Source of the DNA: Sphingobacteriaceae bacterium
GTDB lineage: Bacteria; Bacteroidota; Bacteroidia; B-17B0; Aurantibacillaceae
Length of the DNA stretch: 5,176 bases
Reading direction: 5' to 3'
Assembly: GCA_025360355.1 (NCBI GenBank)
Contig: JANYCL010000261.1
Coordinates: 1-5,176 of the forward strand
In this document: positions 1 through 5,092 of the stretch, in pieces
Position numbering within the stretch: the stretch's first letter is position 1
Layout of the letters: each line of letters opens with the position of its first letter
Notes under the pieces: generated by a model
The model's input: the letters and a program-made list of their open reading frames with translations, nothing else
Told to the model about the DNA's origin: nothing
Databases searched by the model: none
Program-made: the position numbers and the translations under genes

Positions 1-30
1 TTTAGTGTTCCTGTTACTTCCATGATATAT

Positions 31-78
31 TGTTTTATGTTTTACTGTTTAGTTGTTTAATGTTTTATTGTTGTTGGT
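31..78. repeat. Degenerate TGTTTTA tandem tract
   Basis: The T-rich end of the window, just downstream of the flavin reductase gene, contains a 7-bp unit: TGTTTTA at 31-37 and again at 38-44, then the variants CTGTTTA (45-51) and TGTTTAA (54-60), a further TGTTTTA (61-67), and two TTG triplets. No hairpin followed by a T run is seen on the minus strand, so this does not look like a classical terminator for the gene. It may be simple-sequence drift. Nothing coding is supported in 1-78. Confidence 0.4.
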
Positions 79-936
79 TTAATTTGCCAATAAGGCCATC
101 CAGGCTTCTTTCACTTTTCCGCCTTCTAATAATGTTTTTGCGAATTTGTGCAGTTCATCATTGTTTGCAAAACGTTTTTGTGTGCTTTTATAACTTTCAA
201 TTTCTTCTTTTGTCGGTAGCTCTTCTACATTTCCCAATTGTCCCAAATTATTTCCGGTAAAAATAGTACTGTTTTTAATTTGAGACGGAATTTGATCAAC
301 GCCGATCCCTAAGGTAGTTAAAGGTTTTTCAATTTCAAAAAGTGAATCGCCATGCGCTCTGCAATACCAATTGCCGCCCATTCTCGCAACGAGATCAATT
401 TTATGTTGATCGATACCCTTATTAGCATCTAAAACATCTTCACTCACATGTATCATTACCACTTCACAAATAACCAGATTTCCTGCGCCGCCTTCTTTAC
501 CTAACTCTATAACCTGATTTACTTTACACTCCAGTTGCACAGGTGATTCTTTAACTCTAAATGGTTTTACGATCTGCGATGCTAAAGGCGTAAAACCTGC
601 CTTGGTAAACTCGCTGGTTCCTTTTGGGTACGGACTGCTTGCCAGACTGGTTTGATAAACCATATCGTAGTTAACAACATTGATCACACACTCCGGAACT
701 TCTTTAATATTCTCATAAGTATCTTTTGTTGCGCCTGTTCTTCCGCTGCGGGCGGGAGAAAAAACAGCAATTGGCGGATTAGCTGAGAAAACATTAAAAA
801 AACTAAAGGGCGCTAAATTCGGATTGCCATTCTTATCAATTGTACTGGCAAAACAAATGGGCCGCGGACCAACTCCTCCCAATAAATATTGATGCACTTG
901 GGCAACACTAAGATCTTTGGGATTGAGGCTTAACAT
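79..936 (-). CDS. Flavin reductase domain protein (FMN-binding split barrel)
   Basis: The 285-residue product, read from the ATG at 936-934, looks like a flavin-reductase-like (DIM6/NTAB, Flavin_Reduct) protein. Such cytoplasmic proteins bind FMN or use NAD(P)H to reduce flavin, often supplying an oxygenase; the substrate here is unknown. Visible family signatures are GGVGPRPICFAST (about 20-32), the stretch NGNPNLAPFSFFNVFSANPP (36-55), SPARSGRTGATKDTYENI (60-77) with residues expected near the flavin phosphate, and ECVINVV shortly after. The barrel domain covers roughly residues 1-205. The last 75-80 residues form a charged helical extension (KEEIESYKSTQKRF to the end) that is commonly seen in Bacteroidota members of this length. 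A TTG at 945 is in frame but lies inside a promoter-like motif, so the ATG is preferred. The gene is transcribed divergently from the glycosyltransferase. The family call is strong; the specific reaction is not known. Confidence 0.88.
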   Translation of the reverse strand: MLSLNPKDLSVAQVHQYLLGGVGPRPICFASTIDKNGNPNLAPFSFFNVFSANPPIAVFSPARSGRTGATKDTYENIKEVPECVINVVNYDMVYQTSLASSPYPKGTSEFTKAGFTPLASQIVKPFRVKESPVQLECKVNQVIELGKEGGAGNLVICEVVMIHVSEDVLDANKGIDQHKIDLVARMGGNWYCRAHGDSLFEIEKPLTTLGIGVDQIPSQIKNSTIFTGNNLGQLGNVEELPTKEEIESYKSTQKRFANNDELHKFAKTLLEGGKVKEAWMALLAN

Positions 937-942
937 AGGAGG

Positions 943-950
943 CAAAAGTA
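943..950 (-). promoter_or_regulatory. Candidate Bacteroidota -7 promoter element (TAnnTTTG)
   Basis: Read on the minus strand, 950-943 is TACTTTTG, an exact match to the Bacteroidota housekeeping -7 consensus TAnnTTTG. Only six bases (CCTCCT) separate it from the ATG of the flavin reductase gene, so transcription would start at or within a few bases of the start codon. No TTG of the -33 element is visible at the usual 17-23 bp spacing, which lowers confidence. Confidence 0.4.
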
Positions 951-1018
951 GTTAATTGATACTGTTTTCCATTGGGATGTTAATAATTAAGGAAATTGTG
1001 AATTAATTTTTCGTTTTT

Positions 1019-1102
1019 GACTCACCCCTGTCACTTCGTGACTGTCCCCTCTCTACTAGTAGAGAGGGGAATGAATTTGCGAAGCAAAGAAAGGGGTGAG
1101 TC
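1019..1102. repeat. Cloverleaf-like nested inverted-repeat element
   Basis: An 84-nt element is bounded by perfect 11-bp inverted arms, GACTCACCCCT (1019-1029) and AGGGGTGAGTC (1092-1102). Inside are three further perfect inverted repeats in series. The first is GTCAC-TTC-GTGAC (1030-1042). The second is an uninterrupted 26-bp palindrome (1045-1070) whose centre is ACTAGT. The third is TTTGC-GAA-GCAAA (1076-1088). As single strand it could fold into an outer stem with three arms. It sits between two divergently transcribed genes, so it is not needed as a terminator. It resembles the dispersed palindromic intergenic repeats (REP/MITE-like) seen in Bacteroidota genomes. Copy number cannot be judged from one window. 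Confidence 0.75.
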
Positions 1103-1213
1103 CAAGCGTAAGCTCATTTGTTAGTTAATTTTATATAAATCAACAATTAAAAAACCTTCAGCCCGTTTTCACGGTCACGTACTTATGCAACAATTTGTAT
1201 ATTAGCACCGTTA

Positions 1214-1927
1214 ATGAGCCAAAATCTTGTCATAATCCCAACGTACAATGAGATCGAGAATATCGAGAAGATGGTGCGTAAGGTTTTTTCGCTTAAGCGT
1301 GATTTTCATTTGCTGATCGTTGATGACGGTTCACCTGATGGAACAGCGCAAAAAGTAAAAGAATTACAAAACGAATTTACCGGAAAATTATTCATAGAAG
1401 AACGTAAAGGTAAATTGGGTTTAGGCACAGCATACATTCACGGTTTTAAGTGGGCATTGACACGCGATTACCAATATATTTTTGAAATGGATTGCGATTT
1501 TAGTCATAAGCCCGATGATCTGATCCGTTTATTGGAAGCTTGTGAAAAAGGAGCCGATCTGTCAATAGGTTCGCGCTATTGTAAAGGCGGAAATGTAAGC
1601 AACTGGCCATTAGGAAGGATTTTAATGAGTTATTTTGCCTCTGTTTATGTTCGTATCGTTCTTTGGCTCCCAATAAAAGATACAACAGCAGGTTTTAAAT
1701 GTTATAAACGCAAAGTTTTAGAAACTATTAATTTGGATGGTATCCGTTTTATGGGATACGCTTTCCAAATAGAAATGAAATACACCGCTTACAAAAAAGG
1801 TTTTAAATTGGTGGAGGTTCCTATTTTATTTACCGACCGCATCGAGGGCGTAAGCAAAATGAGCACCAAAATTTTCAAAGAAGCATTCTGGGGTGTTTTC
1901 CAAATGCGGTTCAAGAAAATTGATTGA
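1214..1927 (+). CDS. Polyprenol/dolichol-phosphate mannosyltransferase-like GT2 glycosyltransferase
   Basis: This 237-residue GT-A fold, family 2 glycosyltransferase resembles polyprenol-phosphate mannose synthases (DPM1-like). These move mannose from GDP-mannose to a polyprenyl phosphate on the cytoplasmic face of the membrane, giving a lipid-linked donor for later mannosylation. Visible motifs are IPTYNE (8-13), VDDGSPDGT (36-44) for nucleotide-sugar binding, KLGLGTAY (67-74), the metal-binding DxD as D93-C94-D95 in EMDCDFSH, GSRY (119-122), then DTTAGFKCY and the QIEM segment. The length matches single-domain catalytic subunits. There is no C-terminal GtrA-like or multi-pass membrane domain, so membrane association would be peripheral. 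The ATG at 1214 immediately precedes the first conserved strand. The GNAT gene starts 18 nt downstream, suggesting a shared transcript. The family is secure; the exact sugar and lipid acceptor are inferred from similarity and could differ. Confidence 0.88.
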   Translation: MSQNLVIIPTYNEIENIEKMVRKVFSLKRDFHLLIVDDGSPDGTAQKVKELQNEFTGKLFIEERKGKLGLGTAYIHGFKWALTRDYQYIFEMDCDFSHKPDDLIRLLEACEKGADLSIGSRYCKGGNVSNWPLGRILMSYFASVYVRIVLWLPIKDTTAGFKCYKRKVLETINLDGIRFMGYAFQIEMKYTAYKKGFKLVEVPILFTDRIEGVSKMSTKIFKEAFWGVFQMRFKKID

Positions 1928-1945
1928 TCCTTTTCTTTTTTTCAA

Positions 1946-2500
1946 ATGAAATATTCTCTGGCAGGTTTAGAAACTGAACGCTTAAAATTCCGACTTTTAG
2001 AATGGAAAGATGCGGAGGAATGGATAGAACTATTCAAAGAAAAAGGAGTTGTTGAATTTTTAGGGCTCTCAAAAATACCAACCGCAGAAGCTCAATGTAA
2101 ATATTGGTTCGAAAGTAATTTTCACAAATATCAAAATGATCTTGGCGGAATGCATGTTCTCATCAATAAAAGTAATGGTGCAATGGTTGGACAAGCCGGA
2201 TTATTTGTTGAGCATGTTGATGGTGTTCAGGAATTAGAAATTGGTTATTCCATCTTACCAAAATACTGGAACAAAGGTTTTGCCACCGAAGCCGTAATTA
2301 AATGTCGCGACCATGCTTTTGAAAATAATTATGCTTCTTCATTAATTTCTTTAGTTCATGTTGATAACGAACAGTCTGCAATTGTTGCGAGGAGAAATGG
2401 CATGACTGCAGATAAACAAAGTGTTTATAAAGAAATGCCTGTAAATGTTTTTCGCATTACGCGCGAAAAATATGAGGAGATATTGCGAAAAATAAACTGA
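1946..2500 (+). CDS. GNAT N-acetyltransferase, RimJ/RimL type
   Basis: The 184-residue protein has the Acetyltransf_3 layout of RimJ/RimL-like acetyltransferases, cytoplasmic enzymes that move acetyl from acetyl-CoA to a protein N-terminus or a small amine. The N-terminal signature LETERLKFRLLEWKDAEEW (8-26) is typical. Motif A lies at about 96-117: ELEIGYSILPKYWNKGFATEAV, with the acetyl-CoA pyrophosphate loop at W108-N-K-G-F-A113. Motif B is seen in LVHVDNEQSAIVARRNGM (136-153), with conserved N141 and S144 followed by the usual R-N-G-M turn. The start ATG at 1946 gives the full N-terminal signature. It is preceded by a T-rich 18-nt gap after the glycosyltransferase stop and has no clear Shine-Dalgarno sequence, as usual in Bacteroidota. 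A terminator-like palindrome follows about 80 nt after its stop. The acetyl acceptor cannot be deduced. Confidence 0.9.
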   Translation: MKYSLAGLETERLKFRLLEWKDAEEWIELFKEKGVVEFLGLSKIPTAEAQCKYWFESNFHKYQNDLGGMHVLINKSNGAMVGQAGLFVEHVDGVQELEIGYSILPKYWNKGFATEAVIKCRDHAFENNYASSLISLVHVDNEQSAIVARRNGMTADKQSVYKEMPVNVFRITREKYEEILRKIN

Positions 2501-2516
2501 AGATTTTATATAGAAC

Positions 2517-2655
2517 GAGCGCTGGCCCGGAAACCCGCGCTAGGCGCGTGGCCTTGTGCGGGGAATCGGGTTTCCTTGTCCCGATAGCTATCGGGATTTT
2601 TGTTTCTTTTCGAGCCTGTGCTGAGCTTTGTCGAAGTATCAAGAAAGAAAAGAAA
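2517..2655. repeat. Composite intergenic repeat cluster, GC-rich then purine-rich
   Basis: The spacer after the GNAT gene is much more GC-rich than its surroundings and is packed with inverted repeats. GGAAACCCG (2529-2537) pairs with CGGGTTTCC (2567-2575). CGCGC-TAG-GCGCG lies at 2536-2548. A perfect 18-bp palindrome lies at 2579-2596. TTTCTTTTC (2603-2611) pairs with GAAAAGAAA (2647-2655) and encloses a segment CGAGCCTGTGCTGAGC followed by TTTGTCGAAG (2611-2636). The last segment resembles the CTTCGACA...CTCAGC type of dispersed repeat that I recall as frequent in Bacteroidota genomes; this is memory, not a search. No coding function is supported here. A minus-strand frame across it is low-complexity shadow. 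Confidence 0.6.
2578..2601 (+). terminator. Likely intrinsic terminator after the GT2-GNAT unit
   Basis: A perfect palindrome, TCCCGATAGCTATCGGGA (2579-2596), is followed directly by TTTTT (2597-2601), giving a GC-capped stem with a U tract for transcripts running left to right. It lies about 80 nt after the acetyltransferase stop and before dinB, the expected place for a terminator. The same core palindrome, as I recall it, is a common dispersed repeat in Bacteroidota, so it may be a repeat that also serves as a terminator. Confidence 0.6.
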
Positions 2656-2755
2656 GGGAAAGAAGTAAAATTGAAACAAACTTTCTTCTTCAAAACAATC
2701 TCTTTCTGAAAAAAATTATGCGTAAAACCTCTCCTTCTTCATAACTCTCCCAAAA

Positions 2756-2772
2756 TGCTACAATTCGTAGCA
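2756..2772. promoter_or_regulatory. Candidate operator palindrome upstream of dinB
   Basis: TGCTAC (2756-2761) and GTAGCA (2767-2772) form a perfect 6-bp inverted repeat around AATTC, 33 bp upstream of the dinB start codon. The position and dyad symmetry fit a repressor site, which would be reasonable for a DNA-damage gene. It does not match the LexA boxes I know from Proteobacteria or Firmicutes. The weak -7-like sequences TAGCTTTA (2778-2785) and TAACTTTA (2794-2801), each one base off TAnnTTTG, lie between it and the ATG. Confidence 0.3.
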
Positions 2773-2805
2773 ACACTTAGCTTTATTAGGGGGTAACTTT
2801 ATATC

Positions 2806-4002
2806 ATGGAAAGAAATGTACTGCATATGGATCTGGATACTTTTTTTGTATCTGTTGAACGGAAAATAAATCCAAAACTCATTGGTAAACCCGTATTGGT
2901 TGGCGGAAGCAGCGACCGCGGTGTTGTTGCCTCCTGTAGTTATGAAGCGCGTGCTTTTGGAATACATTCCGCTATGCCTATGCGTATGGCGCGACAATTA
3001 TGTCCGCAAGCTATTGTTGTGAGCGGAGATCATGAGGCTTATAGTCAGCACTCGCATGAGGTGACAGAAATAATTAAAGAAGCTGTTCCTGTTTACGAAA
3101 AAACATCTATTGATGAATTTTACATGGATCTAAGCGGCATGGATAAATTTTTTGGCTGTTATAAATTAGCTTCTGAGTTACGTCAAAAAATAATGAAAGA
3201 AACGCATTTGCCAATTTCTTTCGGTTTATCCGGCAACAAAACTGTTTCCAAGGTGGGAACAGGTGAAGCAAAACCTAACGGACAAATACGAATTCCTTTC
3301 GGGAACGAAAAAGAATTCCTTGCTCCTCTCTCCATAAAAAAAATACCAATGGTAGGCGACAAAACTTACCAATTACTCCGCGGCATGGGAATTGAAAAAG
3401 TGAAAACGATCCAGGAAATGCCAATGGAACTCATGCATCAAGTATTGGGAGAGAACGGAACCGCTATTTGGAGAAAAGCAAACGGCATCGATAATTCTCC
3501 CGTTGAACAATACAGCGAACGCAAGTCCATCTCCACCGAAAATACATTCGAGAAAGATACCATTGATGTGGATTATTTAAAACGCATGATCGTGAGCATG
3601 TCGGAAAAATTAGCGTTTCAATTGCGCGAAGAAGAAAAATTAACTTCCTGCGTCACTATTAAAATCCGTTATTCCGATTTCAATACTTACACCATGCAAA
3701 TGCGCATACCTTACACTGCATTGGATAATGTATTGATCGAAAAAACATCGGAGTTATTCGACAAACTTTATCAAAAGCGAATGCTTATACGATTGATAGG
3801 TGTAAGATTTAGTCATTTGATACAAGGAACTTACCAATTTGAATTATTTAATGATATGACTGAACATATACAATTGTATCAGGCCATGGATAAAATGCGA
3901 AGGCGTTTTGGTAACGATGCAGTAATGCGCGCCGCGGGATTAGGGATAAACCACAGAAGTGATTTTAATCCTTTTAACGGGAAGATCGCCGGAAAGGCAT
4001 AA
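2806..4002 (+). CDS. dinB: DNA polymerase IV (Y-family translesion polymerase)
   Basis: The 398-residue protein is a complete Y-family polymerase that copies past damaged template bases with low fidelity. The palm motif MDLDTFFVSVE (8-18) supplies catalytic D9, and F14 occupies the steric-gate position that excludes ribonucleotides. YEARAFGI (46-53) is the fingers motif, and SIDEFYMD (101-108) gives the paired D103-E104. The helix-hairpin-helix region follows at about 180-205 (IKKIPMVGDKTYQLLRGMGI). The little-finger domain comes next, and Q344-F-E-L-F348 matches a QxxLF sliding-clamp motif, placed before the final helix rather than at the extreme C-terminus. The ending HRSDFNPFNG is outside the core fold. 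The ATG at 2806 places the first catalytic strand immediately after the N-terminus. An AGGGGG run 12 bases upstream is too distant for a good Shine-Dalgarno site. ORF6N follows after 15 nt. Enzyme identity is secure. Confidence 0.95.
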   Translation: MERNVLHMDLDTFFVSVERKINPKLIGKPVLVGGSSDRGVVASCSYEARAFGIHSAMPMRMARQLCPQAIVVSGDHEAYSQHSHEVTEIIKEAVPVYEKTSIDEFYMDLSGMDKFFGCYKLASELRQKIMKETHLPISFGLSGNKTVSKVGTGEAKPNGQIRIPFGNEKEFLAPLSIKKIPMVGDKTYQLLRGMGIEKVKTIQEMPMELMHQVLGENGTAIWRKANGIDNSPVEQYSERKSISTENTFEKDTIDVDYLKRMIVSMSEKLAFQLREEEKLTSCVTIKIRYSDFNTYTMQMRIPYTALDNVLIEKTSELFDKLYQKRMLIRLIGVRFSHLIQGTYQFELFNDMTEHIQLYQAMDKMRRRFGNDAVMRAAGLGINHRSDFNPFNGKIAGKA

Positions 4003-4017
4003 AACAGTTTTAAAAAC

Positions 4018-4596
4018 ATGAGTAAAAAGAGTGATTTAATTATTCCTGACGAAGTTGTCATGAATAAAATTTATTTGATCAGAGGACAAAAGGTAATGAT
4101 AGATCGTGATCTAGCGGAATTGTACCAAGTCGAAACCAAACGATTAAAAGAGCAAGTGAAACGAAACATCAATCGTTTTCCGGACGACTTTATGTTCGAA
4201 ATGTCAAAAGATGAGTTGGAAAATTGGAGGTCGCAATTTGCGACCTCCAAATCCGATCAAATGGGACTTCGTCATAATCCTTATTGTTTCACAGAACATG
4301 GGGTTTTAATGCTTTCAAGCGTTTTAAATAGTGAAAAAGCCATTGAAGTAAACATTAGGATAATGCGGATATTCACAAGGTTCCGGCAAATGCTAACAGA
4401 GAACACCGATTTAAGGCTTGCGATTGCAAAACTCGAGAAGAAAACCGAAAATAACACGAAAAATATTGAAGTCGTTTTCCAGTACATAGATGAACTACTT
4501 GAAAAACAAGAAAAACTCGTTAAGCCAGTAGAGAAAAGAGAAATACCACGTAAACTTATTGGCTATAAAGCAGCCAAAAGAATTAAACAATCTTGA
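4018..4596 (+). CDS. ORF6N domain-containing DNA-binding protein
   Basis: The 192-residue protein carries an N-terminal ORF6N domain (about residues 8-105), a presumed DNA-binding module shared by phage antirepressor-type proteins and widespread in Bacteroidota chromosomes. Signatures are IPDEVVMNKIYLIRGQKVMI (9-28), DLAELYQVETKRLKEQVKRN (31-50), RFPDDFMFEM (53-62), WRSQFATS (70-77), and CFTEHGVLMLSSVLNSEKAI (90-109). A charged segment at about 125-170 (LAIAKLEKKTENNTKNIEVV onward) is likely coiled coil for oligomerisation. The protein ends with the usual RKLIGYK-type basic tail. It begins 15 nt after dinB, so it is probably cotranscribed. A perfect inverted repeat lies inside codons 70-78. 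The exact role is unknown; regulation of a prophage or host gene is a family-based guess. The last few codons adjoin an apparent sequence junction, so the terminal residues could be altered. Confidence 0.88.
   Translation: MSKKSDLIIPDEVVMNKIYLIRGQKVMIDRDLAELYQVETKRLKEQVKRNINRFPDDFMFEMSKDELENWRSQFATSKSDQMGLRHNPYCFTEHGVLMLSSVLNSEKAIEVNIRIMRIFTRFRQMLTENTDLRLAIAKLEKKTENNTKNIEVVFQYIDELLEKQEKLVKPVEKREIPRKLIGYKAAKRIKQS
4224..4250. repeat. Perfect 27-nt inverted repeat inside the ORF6N gene
   Basis: TTGGAGGTCGCAA (4224-4236) and TTGCGACCTCCAA (4238-4250) are exact reverse complements around a single T at 4237. The repeat encodes the conserved WRSQFATS stretch. A 13-bp perfect dyad with a one-base centre inside coding sequence is not expected by chance in a short gene. 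It could be an internal operator, for instance for the ORF6N protein itself, or an mRNA hairpin. Confidence 0.85.
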
Positions 4597-5092
4597 GGAT
4601 ATCCCTGGAGCTCTTTTGATTAGTAAAGTAGTTAATAGTTATGGAATTTCAATTGGTGTTGTTTTCATCATAATCATTGTATTGATCATGTTATTGATCT
4701 ATTACAATACAAAAAAGATTGTCAAACCACTTGAGGAAATCACAGCTGTTTCTAAACAAATTAGCAAAAATATTGGTTCAGATAATATTTTTGCAGGAGT
4801 TAAATTACCAACACAACAAACTGGTATTCATGAAACACAAGAATTGCAAAATAAATTTAAAGCAATGGTATCAACTTTATCAAATAAAAGTACACTTGCA
4901 AAATCCAATGTTAATCCATTTTATGGAAAAGGAAATGTTTGGTCATCATATGAAACTCAAAATGGATTGAAAGATTTAACAGGACTAACAGGACTATCCA
5001 GCCCAAGTCCAATTATTTTCAGTGCATCAACTGTAATCACAACACCAGATGTATCAAGTCCACCACCATATGAGGAAACCAAAATTGCATAG
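4559..5092 (+). CDS. Eukaryotic-looking C-terminal fragment: TM helix, HAMP-like region, PPPY tail
   Basis: The frame is open from 4532 with no ATG before the conserved part; the TTG at 4559 is only a nominal left end, so this is a 5'-truncated gene. Counting from that TTG, about residues 30-49 form one hydrophobic transmembrane helix (GVVFIIIIVLIMLLIYY). The pattern IVKPLEEITAVSKQISKN (54-71) and then ETQELQNKFKAMVSTLSNK fits the two amphipathic helices of a HAMP domain, with a longer than usual connector. No kinase or methyl-accepting domain follows. The tail is rich in Ser, Thr and Pro and ends with SSPPPYEETKIA, containing a PPxY motif of the kind bound by eukaryotic WW domains. Gln is always CAA, Pro almost always CCA and Gly GGA/GGT, unlike the upstream genes. 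The stop is TAG. This suggests the C-terminus of a eukaryotic membrane receptor, perhaps with an extracellular sensor lost to the left. The source organism is uncertain. Confidence 0.5.
   Translation: MAIKQPKELNNLEDIPGALLISKVVNSYGISIGVVFIIIIVLIMLLIYYNTKKIVKPLEEITAVSKQISKNIGSDNIFAGVKLPTQQTGIHETQELQNKFKAMVSTLSNKSTLAKSNVNPFYGKGNVWSSYETQNGLKDLTGLTGLSSPSPIIFSASTVITTPDVSSPPPYEETKIA
4575..4610. other. Apparent junction between bacterial and eukaryotic-like DNA
   Basis: Left of here the sequence is a normal bacterial ORF6N gene ending at TGA (4594-4596). Right of here another reading frame carries a membrane-protein C-terminus with no promoter, start codon or ribosome site, and with a different codon style. 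The two frames overlap at the boundary. The exact breakpoint cannot be fixed by eye; the sequence around AAAAGAATTAAACAATCTTG is a likely place. Confidence 0.5.

Noticed and set aside
30..260. Plus-strand frame of 76 codons opposite the flavin reductase
   Set aside because: It is antisense to a strongly supported gene, has low-complexity Phe/Leu/Cys composition and no recognisable domain.
937..945. TTG at 945 as start of the flavin reductase (three extra residues)
   Set aside because: It lies within the TACTTTTG promoter-like element, and the ATG at 936 starts at the expected N-terminus.
1019..1102. tRNA gene suggested by the cloverleaf-like fold
   Set aside because: The stem lengths do not match a tRNA, the central arm is an uninterrupted 26-bp palindrome without a proper anticodon loop, and there is no T-loop motif.
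1019..1102. Bidirectional terminator
   Set aside because: The flanking genes diverge from this region, so no transcript from either needs to end here, and there is no adjoining T run.
2457..2693. Minus-strand frame of 78 codons across the repeat island
   Set aside because: Its composition is dictated by the repeats and it overlaps the end of the acetyltransferase gene; no family features.
4000..4012. TAAAAC-A-GTTTTA inverted repeat at the dinB stop as a terminator
   Set aside because: The stem is almost all A-T and very short, so it would not be stable enough to stop transcription before the ORF6N gene.
4719..4970. Plus-strand frame of 83 codons overlapping the HAMP-like fragment
   Set aside because: It is a shifted-frame shadow with no domain features, while the other frame shows a coherent TM-HAMP pattern.
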